Source of the DNA: Massilia kyonggiensis | Lineage (GTDB): Bacteria > Pseudomonadota > Gammaproteobacteria > Burkholderiales > Burkholderiaceae_D | Reading direction: 5' to 3' | Length of the DNA stretch: 64,000 bases | NCBI RefSeq assembly: GCF_024756235.1 | Contig: NZ_JANUGY010000008.1 | Location: 248,001 to 312,000 of the forward strand | Shown here: in pieces, positions 25,646 to 40,178 of the stretch | How the letters are laid out: each line of letters starts with the position of its first letter | Position numbering within the stretch: the stretch's first letter is position 1 | Notes under the pieces: generated by a model | The model's database searches: none | Told to the model about the DNA's origin: nothing | The model's input: only the letters and a program-made list of their open reading frames with translations | Translations under genes and position numbers: made by a program

Positions 25646-27280
25646 TTAAAAGCGATATGCGACGTTCGCCAGCACGGCCGGCGAATGCGTGGCGTCATCC
25701 GTCTGCGATGCGCCGCCGTGCGAACGCCACGCCACCGTGACACCGGCCGTCCATGCATCGCGGGCATAGCGCAGGCCGATGCCGCCGCCGCCCAGGGAAC
25801 GGTGGTTGTCCAGCGTGTTCCACGGCGACTTGTTCAGCGTGACGCGGCCCGCGTCGTAGAACAGGTAAGGCACGACGGCGCCCACGGCATAGCGGACTTC
25901 CGTCTGCGCCACCCAGCCCATGTCGCCATAGCCTTCGCCGTTCGGATACGCGCGCACGCCGTTCACGCCACCGAGACCCAGCTTTTCCGACGAATCGAGA
26001 TTGTGGCCCGTCCACTGCGCCGACACGCGGGCGTACACGTCCAGGCGGTCGTTGACCGACTGGATGCGCGCCAGGTCCAGGTTGAAGCGGTTGAAGCTGC
26101 CCGCCGAACGGGCGCTCGCCGCGTCGATGGCCTGCGTGTCGCCGTTCATGTTCAGCTTGCCGCGGGTCCAGCTCAGCGCGCCGAACGTGATGCCCGCGTG
26201 GAGGAACTGGTCGCGCACGTCGAACGACAGGGTGACGGGGACGACGGTGCTCGACTTCTGCGTGTCGGTGGCCGTGGCGTCCTGGCGGTCGTGCAAGCGC
26301 TTGTGGTCTACGCTGGCCGACAGGATCAGGTTGCGCACCTGCGACCGTACGATCGGGTACGACAGGCCCACGCTGGCCACGTCCGCCGTGCCGCGCGCGC
26401 CCAGCGCGGCAAAGCTGCCGGCCAGGTCGTAGTAGGAATGCGTGTAGCTGGCGCGCCCGCGCAGGCCGCGGTAGCCCAGCGGCGCCGAATACGCGAGGGA
26501 GCCGAACCACATGCCCTCTTCCGTGTACAGCGCCTGCGCGGCAATCTGGTCGCCCAGCATGAACGGGCTGTCCACGTCCACGCTCGCGTGCGCGCGCATG
26601 CGCCCGGTCGCGCGGGTGCCGTAGTTGTCCAGCCCCGCCTCGCCCCGGTAGCGGTGGTCGCGCTGCACTTCGACGAGCAGGTCGCCGGTGCCCACTTCCT
26701 CGCCCGGCCGCACGAGCGGCACCGTGCGCACGCCCGGCTGGTCGTCCAGCAGCAGCGTGACGCGTTCCAGGCGGCCGCTTTCGATGATGTCGCCATGCGG
26801 CAGCGCGGTCAGGAAGCCCTGCGCGCCCGCGATGAACGCCGGCTCGCCGTGCGCGGCGACCTTGCCGTAGCGGCCTTCCAGCACTTCCACGCGCAGCTCG
26901 CCGGACGACAGGTCCTGCTGCGGCAGGTAGGCGCGGGCGAACGGATAGCCGGCTTTCTGGTAATGCGCGGTCACGCGCGCGGCCAGCGCGGCGAGGCCGG
27001 CGAAGTCGAACGACTTGCCTGCCACGGGACCGATGGCCGCCAGCAGCGCGTCGCTGCCGATGCGCGTATTGCCGGTGATGACGACGCCGCGCAGCTGCAC
27101 TTGCTGGCCGCCCGCCTGCAAGGGTGCGGCGGCGGGTGCCGGCTGCACGGCGGGCGCGGTGCCCGTGCGGGGCTGCGGCAGTTGCCGCGCGTTTTCCTGC
27201 AGCGACGGCTGCTGCGCCAGTGCCGGCAGGGAGGCCGCGACCAGCAGGGCCAGCGGCAGGAGTTTCAGGTTGTAGGTCAT
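25646..27280 (-). CDS. Two-partner secretion outer membrane transporter (ShlB/FhaC family)
   Basis: A 544-residue TpsB protein. Signal peptide (LLPLALLVAASLPALA), a Pro/Gln-rich plug linker, a POTRA domain pair (VVITGNTRIGSDALLAAIGPVAGKSFDF; GYPFARAYLPQQDLSSGELRVEVLEGRYG) and a 16-strand barrel from about 200. The conserved VRAYPNGEGYGDMGW loop of family members and the C-terminal Phe (ANVAYRF) are present. It exports the TpsA protein encoded 16 bp upstream. The weak ribosome site and tight spacing suggest coupling to tpsA. Confidence 0.93.
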   Translation of the reverse strand: MTYNLKLLPLALLVAASLPALAQQPSLQENARQLPQPRTGTAPAVQPAPAAAPLQAGGQQVQLRGVVITGNTRIGSDALLAAIGPVAGKSFDFAGLAALAARVTAHYQKAGYPFARAYLPQQDLSSGELRVEVLEGRYGKVAAHGEPAFIAGAQGFLTALPHGDIIESGRLERVTLLLDDQPGVRTVPLVRPGEEVGTGDLLVEVQRDHRYRGEAGLDNYGTRATGRMRAHASVDVDSPFMLGDQIAAQALYTEEGMWFGSLAYSAPLGYRGLRGRASYTHSYYDLAGSFAALGARGTADVASVGLSYPIVRSQVRNLILSASVDHKRLHDRQDATATDTQKSSTVVPVTLSFDVRDQFLHAGITFGALSWTRGKLNMNGDTQAIDAASARSAGSFNRFNLDLARIQSVNDRLDVYARVSAQWTGHNLDSSEKLGLGGVNGVRAYPNGEGYGDMGWVAQTEVRYAVGAVVPYLFYDAGRVTLNKSPWNTLDNHRSLGGGGIGLRYARDAWTAGVTVAWRSHGGASQTDDATHSPAVLANVAYRF

Positions 27281-27296
27281 GCGTTGCCTGTGTTCG

Positions 27297-33470
<6,174 letters not shown>

Positions 33471-33512
33471 GTGAATTCCGGGCGGCTAATGAGGATTCAC
33501 GCAGTGTAGGAT

Positions 33513-33529
33513 ATTTCCCGACGGGAAAT
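33513..33529. promoter_or_regulatory. 17-bp dyad before tpsA
   Basis: ATTTCCCG-A-CGGGAAAT is a perfect 8+8 inverted repeat, 43 bp upstream of the tpsA GTG. The position fits an operator in the tpsA promoter or leader. No regulator was identified. Confidence 0.5.
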
Positions 33530-33840
33530 CGCAAAAATCAATAAATTGTTCAATATGAGTCGCGCGCGGACAACGAATTAACGAAAAGAATTATCGCAAT
33601 AACATGAAACACGATAATCCACGAAGATCGCCCGACGTTCCCGGGATTTTCTCATCAATTCAACCACTTACCCGAATGCCCGGGAAACGTCACACGAAGG
33701 TGTTAGCACGAGTAAATATGATGCAATAACGAATTTATTTATATACAAAAGTATTTCGCCAAATATATATGCCGGCTATCAAATTACGATAATCAACCGC
33801 AAACCGTTTAATATGGATGAGCGATATTTATATAAATCTG

Positions 33841-33858
33841 GTTTGATTCGAATCAAAC
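33841..33858 (+). promoter_or_regulatory. FNR/Anr box (perfect consensus)
   Basis: An 18-bp perfect palindrome contains TTGAT-TCGA-ATCAA at 33843-33856, the exact FNR/Anr consensus TTGAT-N4-ATCAA. It ends 58 bp before the stress-protein remnant ATG. Known family behaviour is oxygen-limited activation; use here is inferred. Confidence 0.75.
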
Positions 33859-33916
33859 GAATTTATGACGTGGGCGTCGTCACCGCATACCCTATCTGCA
33901 TGCAATCACGAACGCC

Positions 33917-34129
33917 ATGATCAAAACCATCCTGATGCATGTGGACGGCAGCCCGGCGCAGGACAGCCGCCTCCATGCCGCCGCGCTGCTCGCGAACACC
34001 TTCGACGCCCACCTCGTCGGCAGCGCCGACACGGGCATCGGCTGGCCCGACTACGCCAAATGGATGGTCGGCGGGGTCACGCGCGAGCTGCTGGAAAGGT
34101 CCCGCGTGCCGCTACTGCTCGCGCACTGA
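33917..34129 (+). pseudogene. Universal stress protein remnant with internal deletion
   Basis: A 70-residue frame. Residues 1-41 (MIKTILMHVDGSPAQDSRLH to SADTGI) are the N-terminus of a tandem-domain UspA protein, and the last 29 (GWPDYAKWMVGGVTREL to VPLLLAH) are its very C-terminus, where GGVTRELLE is the nucleotide-binding tail. Family members of this type are about 280 residues, so roughly 200 are missing at a clean in-frame junction. It has an intact start and stop and an FNR-type box upstream, so it may still be expressed, but it cannot fold as a Usp domain. Confidence 0.7.
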
Positions 34130-34139
34130 GACGGTGCGG

Positions 34140-34167
34140 CGCGGATTTATCGGAGTCGGAATCCGCG
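34140..34167 (+). terminator. Hairpin after the stress-protein remnant
   Basis: CGCGGATT and AATCCGCG form an 8-bp stem around 12 nt, followed by GCTTTTG. It starts 11 nt after the remnant's stop. A weak T-run makes it a plausible intrinsic terminator. Confidence 0.45.
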
Positions 34168-34171
34168 GCTT

Positions 34172-34185
34172 TTGAGGCAGATCAA
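34172..34185 (+). promoter_or_regulatory. FNR/Anr-like box before the hemerythrin-like gene
   Basis: TTGAG-GCAG-ATCAA matches nine of the ten FNR consensus positions and lies 60 bp upstream of the ATG at 34246. Paired with the perfect box at 33843, it points to oxygen control of this small locus. Confidence 0.55.
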
Positions 34186-34245
34186 ACAATAAAACGCCCG
34201 ACGCCCAGACACTGCTCGTCATCATCGACGAGAGTGAGGTAGATC

Positions 34246-34671
34246 ATGCATTTCCATCATCCCGACGCCGACCCGCTCGCGGCTTGCGCGGCCCTGCGCA
34301 CGAGCCGTGCCCGCCTGTGCGCACGCGTCGCCGCCCTGCAAGCGCAGCCGGACGAGGTCTTCGTCCAGGATTTCCCGGCCGTCGTGGCCGCCGTCGAAGC
34401 CGATTTCCGCCGCGAGGAAGCGCTGCTGGAACGCCTCGGCGATGCCGCGCTGCACCCGCGCCGGGCCGACTACGCCATCCTGCTGTGCGCCCTGCACCGT
34501 ACGCTGCCCCAGATCGAATGCGGCGACGTCGGCCTGGGCCGCCAGGTCGCCGATGCGCTGGAGGCCGTGTTGTCGCTGCCGTGGGATGCCGGCACGGAAG
34601 TCGCCGCCGCCACGCGCTCCGCACCGCCCCCGGGCGCGCAGCCTCAGCGCGTACCGGCCCATCTGCATTGA
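34246..34671 (+). CDS. Hemerythrin-like helical protein, ligands degenerate
   Basis: A 141-residue helical protein. FPAVVAAVEADFRREEALLERLG and ALHRTLPQIECGDVGLGRQVADAL resemble the second and third helices of bacterial hemerythrins (FRxEE...HxxxH order and the GDxxLG turn), but most His ligands of the di-iron site are not where expected. A His-containing start (MHFHHPDADP) and a Pro-rich tail flank the core. GAGG lies 6 nt before the ATG. The position beside a stress-protein gene and an FNR-type box supports an oxygen-related origin. The family call is tentative. Confidence 0.45.
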   Translation: MHFHHPDADPLAACAALRTSRARLCARVAALQAQPDEVFVQDFPAVVAAVEADFRREEALLERLGDAALHPRRADYAILLCALHRTLPQIECGDVGLGRQVADALEAVLSLPWDAGTEVAAATRSAPPPGAQPQRVPAHLH

Positions 34672-34675
34672 GACA

Positions 34676-35762
34676 ATGACCACGACCATCACGTTCGACG
34701 TGAGCAACACGGCCACCGACACGCTCGGCGGCCGGAAAGCGACCTCGGACGGCCCGGGCTTCAGCACCGCGAACACGAACATGGACACCCTGCATAAAGC
34801 CACGGTGGCCCAGTTCGACAAGAGCAAGGGCGTGTTGACGGGGGCGACCGTCAACCTGACGTCGATCTATAAACAGACGACGCGCGTGACCGTCGCGAAA
34901 GGCAACGACGCAACCGATACCGGCACCTTCACGGCCAAGGGCACGGGCAGCAGCACCGTCGCCCTGGGCATCCCGACCGGCGTGACCGGCGCGAGCGCGT
35001 CGCTGGGGCCCCGTCGAGGATTCCTGCAGCGCGGGCAAGGCCAAGCTGCAGTGCAACGGCGCGTCCCATTCCGACCAGCTGAACCAGAACACGACGGTGG
35101 GCAGCAGCTCGCTGAACGCGTACGTCGGCGGCAGCAGTTTCCTCGTCGACCTGCTGGCCGTCGCAAACAAGGCCGAGACGACGCAGAACCAGTTCGAGGG
35201 CACCGCCACGACGACGTCGACGATCAACTGGAACGGTTCCCTGAGCGCGACGTACAGCTACCTGCTGCACGCGGCCCAGTCCTTCGACGGGAAATCGGCG
35301 GTGACCGAGCTGACGCTGGATTTCGGCGACGTTTACCTGGGCGACAAGGTGAAAGCGAAGGACTTCTCGATCGCCAACCTGGGCGACGCCAACCGCGTAG
35401 GCCTGAAACTGACGAGTTTCGCGGAATCGGGCGACAAGAACGACGTGTTCAAGACCGACCTGTCGCTGTTCGACAACCTGGGCCAGGGCGGCACCAACGG
35501 CTATACGGCGTCGTTCCTCGCGACCGCGCTCGGCCTGAACACGGCCACGTACCAGCTGACGCTGGCCGACGCGAACCCGGACGTCGCATTCGCTTCCGAC
35601 AGCCTGGGCACGGGCTACAACTTGACGCTGAAGCTGACGGCGAACGTCATCGAACGCAAGGCGGATGCGGCCGGCACCCAGGTGCCGGAACCGGCCTCGC
35701 TGATGCTGCTGGGCCTGGGCGCCGCCGGCCTGGTGTCGGCACGCAAGCGCCGCGCCTCCTGA
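34676..35762 (+). pseudogene. PEP-CTERM protein gene: frameshifted and lacking a signal peptide
   Basis: Two frames together encode one exported protein. Frame 1 (from ATG 34676) gives TITFDVSNTATDT to GVTGASASLGP. The reading then continues in another frame as VEDSCSAGKAKLQCNGASHS through to TQVPEPASLMLLGLGAAGLV and SARKRRAS, a PEP-CTERM sorting signal. The switch lies at the GGGGCCCC run (35005-35012); one base fewer restores frame. No signal peptide precedes frame 1 and no ribosome site is seen, so the 5' end is also lost. The beta-rich core resembles choice-of-anchor proteins. A sequencing error could explain the frameshift but not the missing signal. Confidence 0.75.
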
Positions 35763-35784
35763 CGTTCGGCAGCGCCCGGACCGG

Positions 35785-37377
35785 TCAGCGCAGCGCGAGC
35801 TGCGCGGTCGCCGGGCGCGCGGCGGCGCCGGCCTGGACGTTCAGGCGGAACGCGCCGACCGCCAGCGCGAGGCTGTCCGCTTCCTCGCGCAACTGCTGCG
35901 CAGCCGCGGAGGCCTGCTCCACGAGGGCCGCGTTCTGCTGCGTGGCCTGGTCCATCTGGACGATCGCGCGGTTCACCTCTTCGATGCCGGACGACTGCTC
36001 TTCGCTGGCCGCCATGATTTCGGACATGATGTCCGTCACACGGTTGATGCTGCCGACGATCTCGCCCATCGTCGCGCCGGCCTGATCGACCAGTTCCGAG
36101 CCATGGTGCACCTTCTGCACAGAGTCGTCGATGAGCGACTTGATTTCCTTCGCGGCGGCGGCGCTGCGCTGCGCGAGGTTGCGCACTTCCGATGCCACGA
36201 CGGCAAAGCCGCGGCCCTGTTCGCCGGCGCGCGCCGCCTCGACGGCCGCGTTGAGCGCGAGGATATTGGTCTGGAACGCGATGCCGTCGATGACGCCGAT
36301 GATGTCCGCGATGCGGGTGGCGGACGTGTTGATCGCCCCCATCGTCGCCACGACCTGCGTCACCACGGTGCCGCCCTTGGCCGCCACTTCCGACGCCGAC
36401 TGCGCCAGCGTGTTCGCCTGGCGCGCGTTGTCCGCGTTCTGGCGCACGGTGGAGGTCAGCTGCTCCATCGACGTGGCCGTGCGTTCCAGCGAGGCGGCCT
36501 GCTGCTCCGTACGCGCGGACAGGTCCAGGTTGCCGCTCGCGATCTGGCCCGAGGCCGAGGCGATGGTATCGGTGGACGTGCGCACGCGGCCCACGATGCG
36601 CGCAAGGCCCGCGTTCATCTCGTTCAGCGCGCGCATCAGTTGACCCGTCTCGTCGCGGCCGCGGACGGGAATGTCCTGCGTCAGGTCGCCATCCGCGACG
36701 GCGCCGGCGATGCGCACGGCCTTGTCCAGCGGACGCACGATGCTCCTGATCAGCATGGCGCCCACGAAGCCGGCCAGGATCAGGCCCAGCACCATGCCGG
36801 ACAGGCAGACGAAGCGCACGATCTCGTACGTCGTCTGCGAGCGCTGGTTGGCGTCCGCTGCCTCGTCCAGCTGGATCTGGATCAGCGCGTCGATCGATGC
36901 CTTCACGGGGCGGAACAGTTCCACCATCGGGCCGTGCACGAGCGCCGTGGCGCGCGCCGTGTCGCCGGCACGCACGGCGGCGACGATCGGCTGCAGGGCG
37001 TCGGCCAGGAATTTATCCTTGAGCTGCATGAAGCGCCGGGCTTCTTCCTTTTCATGATCGGCCATCGCCGTGGCCATGTACGCCTTCCACTGCGTGTCGA
37101 TGAGCGCGCGGTTGCGCTCGATATCGTCGACGAGGCCGGCCACCTTGCCCGGTTCGGCGGTCAGGGCGCGCGACAGGTTGACCTGGTTCTCGTCCATGGC
37201 GCGGACGATCTTGTCGAGCTCGCCAACACAGACGAGGCCGTCGGAATACATGGATTGCATCTGGCCGTTGGCATGGCCGAGGCTGACGAGGCCGACCGTG
37301 GCACCCACGATCAGTTCGAGGCCGAGGAGCGCGATCACGAAGATCAGGCGAGTCTTGATAGTGATATTTTTTAGCAT
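35785..37377 (-). CDS. Methyl-accepting chemotaxis protein
   Basis: A 530-residue chemoreceptor with membrane helix 1 (LIFVIALLGLELIVGATVGLV), a four-helix-bundle MCP ligand domain of the Tar type (about 35-190), membrane helix 2 (VCLSGMVLGLILAGFVGAMLI), a HAMP domain (RSIVRPLDKAVRIAGAVADGD) and the signalling tip IDGIAFQTNILALNAAVEAARAGEQGRGFAVVASEVR. It is distinct from the receptor at 11.2 kb. The ligand is unknown. It lies convergent with the PEP-CTERM pseudogene. Confidence 0.93.
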   Translation of the reverse strand: MLKNITIKTRLIFVIALLGLELIVGATVGLVSLGHANGQMQSMYSDGLVCVGELDKIVRAMDENQVNLSRALTAEPGKVAGLVDDIERNRALIDTQWKAYMATAMADHEKEEARRFMQLKDKFLADALQPIVAAVRAGDTARATALVHGPMVELFRPVKASIDALIQIQLDEAADANQRSQTTYEIVRFVCLSGMVLGLILAGFVGAMLIRSIVRPLDKAVRIAGAVADGDLTQDIPVRGRDETGQLMRALNEMNAGLARIVGRVRTSTDTIASASGQIASGNLDLSARTEQQAASLERTATSMEQLTSTVRQNADNARQANTLAQSASEVAAKGGTVVTQVVATMGAINTSATRIADIIGVIDGIAFQTNILALNAAVEAARAGEQGRGFAVVASEVRNLAQRSAAAAKEIKSLIDDSVQKVHHGSELVDQAGATMGEIVGSINRVTDIMSEIMAASEEQSSGIEEVNRAIVQMDQATQQNAALVEQASAAAQQLREEADSLALAVGAFRLNVQAGAAARPATAQLALR

Positions 37378-37472
37378 GATGGGCGGGACGTTAATGGATC
37401 CGATTAATTATAGAAACCATTAATGCCTCGTGGAAATGACCTAGGCACCAATTAACCAGAATTTGTCCCGCC

Positions 37473-37510
37473 GTGGCCAATCTACAACTAAGCGTTGTCA
37501 GATCGGCCAC
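37473..37510 (-). terminator. Long hairpin downstream of the beta-propeller gene
   Basis: GTGGCC-A-ATCT-ACAAC pairs with GTTGT-C-AGAT-C-GGCCAC: 15 pairs with one mismatch and one bulge around a 5-nt loop, 3 nt after the stop at 37514. There is no T-run. It separates this gene from the chemoreceptor downstream. Confidence 0.6.
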
Positions 37511-37513
37511 TCT

Positions 37514-38782
37514 TCAGCGCAGGTTGCCCGTGTGGCCCAGCGAATAGCGGCCGGGCTGCGGCCAGACCGTCAGGCCGTGCGGTTCGCCGCCGACCTTCAC
37601 CTTCTGCATGTCGCCCGTCTTCGTATCGATGCGGTAGACGACGTCGTCGAAGCGGCCGGACAGCCACAGCCATTTGCCGTCCGCGCTGACGTTGCCCATG
37701 TCGGGGCTGCCGCCGCCCGGCACCGGCCAGTTCGCGACGATCTTGCCGGTGGCGAAGTCCAGCACGGCCACGCTGCCCTTGCCTTTCGGCTTGCCGTGGA
37801 TGCGGTGCGTGCCGCGGCTTGCGATGTACAGGAATTTGCCGTCGCGGCTCGGGTACAGGCCGTGCGTGCCGAGGCCGACGGGGATGAAACCGATCTGCTT
37901 CAGGTTGTCGCCGTCGACGACGTGCACGCCGTCCGCATCCATGTCCGCGATGTAGTAGCGCTTGCCGTCCGGGGAAATGCGCACGTCCTGCGGCATGCCC
38001 TTCTTCGACGTGCAGATCTCGCTGGCGCCCGGCGCCGTCGGGTCGACGCCTTCGCGGAAGCGCGTGGACGGCATCGTCAGCTTCAGGTAGCCGAGCACCT
38101 TGCGCTCCACGAGATCGATCTTCGCGAGGCTGCCGTCGAATTCGCACGTGAACAGCGCGTAGCGGCCGTCGATGGAGAATTCCGCGTGGTTGATGCCGCC
38201 GCACTTCGGCACCTCGATCGCGTACTGCATCGCCATCGTGTGCGGATCGCGGAAGTCGAGGCGGTGGCGCGCTTCCGCCACGACGATCGCCGACTTGCCG
38301 TCCGGCGTGAAGTACATATTGTACGGGTCGTCGACCGGGACGTTCGCGCCCGGCTTGCCGGTGCGCGGATCGATGGGCGTCAGGCTGCCGTCGCCGGTGC
38401 GTTCGGCATTGTTCGCGACCCACAGGGTGCGCAGGTCCCACGACGGGATCACGTGCTGCGGGCTCTTGCCGACCTTGAAGCGGTCGACAACCTTCAGCGT
38501 CGCCGGATCGATCACGCTCACGTCGTTCGAGCGCAGGTTCGGCACATACACGCGTTCCAGGTCGCCTTTGACGGCGGGGCTCAGCTGCGCGATCTCGCTG
38601 TAGACGTTGTTCGGGTCGGCGACGCGCGGCATGCCGGGGACCGTGACGACGGCCGCGGCGGCAGCGGGTTTCGATGCGGGTGCGGGCGCGGTGGCTGTGG
38701 CATCGACGACACGGGAGACGACGACGCCGCCCGCGAGGACGCCCAGGACCAGGACGGCACCAATGGTGGTTTTGGATGACAC
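37514..38782 (-). CDS. Exported YVTN-type beta-propeller protein
   Basis: A 422-residue protein with an N-terminal hydrophobic segment (IGAVLVLGVLAGGVVVS) and then about seven beta-propeller blades of the YncE/YVTN type: RVYVPNLRSNDVSVIDPATLKV, DPYNMYFTPDGKSAIVV, MPQDVRISPDGKRYYIAD, GLGTHGLYPSRDGKFLYIAS, PDMGNVSADGKWLWLSG. The start is GTG. It follows a creatininase-like gene by 9 bp and is probably co-transcribed and co-exported with it. Such propellers often accompany redox or peptide-processing systems; the role here is unknown. Confidence 0.82.
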   Translation of the reverse strand: MSSKTTIGAVLVLGVLAGGVVVSRVVDATATAPAPASKPAAAAAVVTVPGMPRVADPNNVYSEIAQLSPAVKGDLERVYVPNLRSNDVSVIDPATLKVVDRFKVGKSPQHVIPSWDLRTLWVANNAERTGDGSLTPIDPRTGKPGANVPVDDPYNMYFTPDGKSAIVVAEARHRLDFRDPHTMAMQYAIEVPKCGGINHAEFSIDGRYALFTCEFDGSLAKIDLVERKVLGYLKLTMPSTRFREGVDPTAPGASEICTSKKGMPQDVRISPDGKRYYIADMDADGVHVVDGDNLKQIGFIPVGLGTHGLYPSRDGKFLYIASRGTHRIHGKPKGKGSVAVLDFATGKIVANWPVPGGGSPDMGNVSADGKWLWLSGRFDDVVYRIDTKTGDMQKVKVGGEPHGLTVWPQPGRYSLGHTGNLR

Positions 38783-38791
38783 GATGGCTTC

Positions 38792-39619
38792 TTACTTTCG
38801 ATGGGAGGAATTGAGGTTCTGGTCGCGCGCGGCGCGGATCGCGGCGACGGACGCATCGACGATGCGTTCGACGCCGATGCGGCCGAGGTCCGCCGTGGCG
38901 CGGGCCGGATCGCCATGCACGCCCGCGCGCACCCCGCCGCGGCTGCCCGCGGCGATCTGCGCGGGCCGCACGAGCGCCGGGTCGACGGCCAGCGACAGCG
39001 CCGTGTCCGCGAGCCCCGCATGCGTGCCGATCTCGGCGTCCGTGAAGCCGCGCTGTTTCAGGTCGGCGTCGAAGGTGGTCGTGGCGGCATCGTAATAGGC
39101 GCCCAGCGCATGGGCGCGGCAACCGCCGGTGCGGTTGACGCGCGCGGCGGCCTTCGCTTCATTCGTTTGATAGCCGCCGTGGTCGCCCAGGAAGAACACG
39201 TCGCGGATGCCGTGCCGGCACAGGCTCTGCGCGGTGGATTCCAGCAGCGCCTCGAACGCGGCGTCGGGAATCGAGATCGTGCCCGCGAAGCGCATGTGCG
39301 CGGCCGGCGGCGTGATCGCCCCTTCCGGCACGTAGGCGACGACGGGCGCGACGACGGCGTCGCCGAGCTTGGCGGCGATGCGCCCCGCCAGTACGCGGGC
39401 GCGGACGTTGTGCTTGCCGAGGACGATGTGCGGGCCGCTCTGTTCGGTGCCGCCGATGGGCACGAGGGCCGTCGTGGTGCCGGCCGCGATGCGGTCGCGC
39501 AGTTCCGGCGACGTCATCTCTTCGAGGTAGACGCCGGCGAATGCGGGGCCCGCCAGCGGCAGGGAAAGACCCGCGATCGCCAGCGCGCGGCGGACGACCG
39601 ATGTGTGCAGGTGAAGCAT
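38792..39619 (-). CDS. Exported creatininase-family protein
   Basis: A 275-residue protein with a signal peptide (LAIAGLSLPLAGPAFA). The family core is visible: PIGGTEQSGPHIVLGKHN, FFLGDHGGYQ and IGTHAGLADTALSLAVDP. Compared with creatininase, the first motif reads TEQSGPH where TEQHGPH is usual, so one His ligand is Ser, and the Asp ligand six residues after the second His is His. The fold may bind a different metal set. Creatinine amidohydrolase activity is unlikely given the export signal. First gene of a two-gene unit with the beta-propeller. Confidence 0.8.
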   Translation of the reverse strand: MLHLHTSVVRRALAIAGLSLPLAGPAFAGVYLEEMTSPELRDRIAAGTTTALVPIGGTEQSGPHIVLGKHNVRARVLAGRIAAKLGDAVVAPVVAYVPEGAITPPAAHMRFAGTISIPDAAFEALLESTAQSLCRHGIRDVFFLGDHGGYQTNEAKAAARVNRTGGCRAHALGAYYDAATTTFDADLKQRGFTDAEIGTHAGLADTALSLAVDPALVRPAQIAAGSRGGVRAGVHGDPARATADLGRIGVERIVDASVAAIRAARDQNLNSSHRK

Positions 39620-39721
39620 GTGATCCGTGTTCCTGATGCTTTACAGCTATTGTAGAGCATCCGTGCGGACGGGGCGGAACGCGGATCGGGAATTTTTTAT
39701 TACCGGAGCATTACAGCCGGC

Positions 39722-39943
39722 TCAACCATCGCGGCGGCTGGTGCCCCGGTCCGCCGTCGCCGCGGCATCGTCCGGCGTCTGCGCCTCGCCACTCTGGCGA
39801 TTGCCCCGATCGACGCCCGGGACCGGTTCCGTGGCGCTGCCGTGGCTGCTCTGCGGCGCGCCTGGCGGATTCACGTTGCTTTCTGGCGACGCAGCCGGAA
39901 AGTTGGTGTGGCGGCTGGGGTCGCTGCGTTTCTGATCGGTCAT
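39722..39943 (-). CDS. Small hydrophilic protein of unknown function
   Basis: A 73-residue, strongly polar protein rich in Pro, Ser, Asp, Gly and Arg, with no membrane segment and no recognisable fold; probably disordered. The start at 39943 is supported by AAGGAGA 5 nt upstream, one of the best sites in the region, which argues that it is real. No partner is evident. Confidence 0.55.
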   Translation of the reverse strand: MTDQKRSDPSRHTNFPAASPESNVNPPGAPQSSHGSATEPVPGVDRGNRQSGEAQTPDDAAATADRGTSRRDG

Positions 39944-40082
39944 GATGGTCTCCTTGGCGTAACGACAATAAGAAATATATGGGAGCGTGCCGCATCCCGC
40001 CCAATCGGAGACAACGACGCCACCGCGTAGGAGCCGACTCACAATGCCCGCGCGTCGACACGGCCGTCACCGTCGACAACAA

Positions 40083-40099
40083 ATTGCCGATTAGGCAAT
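40083..40099. promoter_or_regulatory. Dyad upstream of the antiporter gene
   Basis: ATTGCC-GATTA-GGCAAT is a perfect 6+6 inverted repeat, 79 bp before the antiporter ATG at 40179, in the 235-bp gap between the small protein and the antiporter. Possible operator. Confidence 0.4.
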
Positions 40100-40178
40100 G
40101 TTTATGAAATCCTTTTCATTTGTTCAATTTCTCGTTAGGATGGCGTTACATAATTACGTAATACAAAAAAGGAGACCC

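Larger units (their letters stand above)
33471..33916. other. AT-rich intergenic region upstream of tpsA
   Basis: This 446-bp stretch is much more AT-rich than the rest of the window and has no credible gene. It must hold the tpsA promoter (minus) and the promoter of the stress-protein remnant (plus). Two dyads stand out: ATTTCCCG-A-CGGGAAAT and an FNR-type palindrome. Low GC beside a large surface-protein gene could reflect transfer or xenogeneic silencing; that is inference. Confidence 0.7.

Noticed and set aside
39660..39700. A hairpin before the TTTTTT at 39690 as a plus-strand terminator
   Set aside because: The stem is separated from the T-run by several bases and no plus-strand gene ends there.
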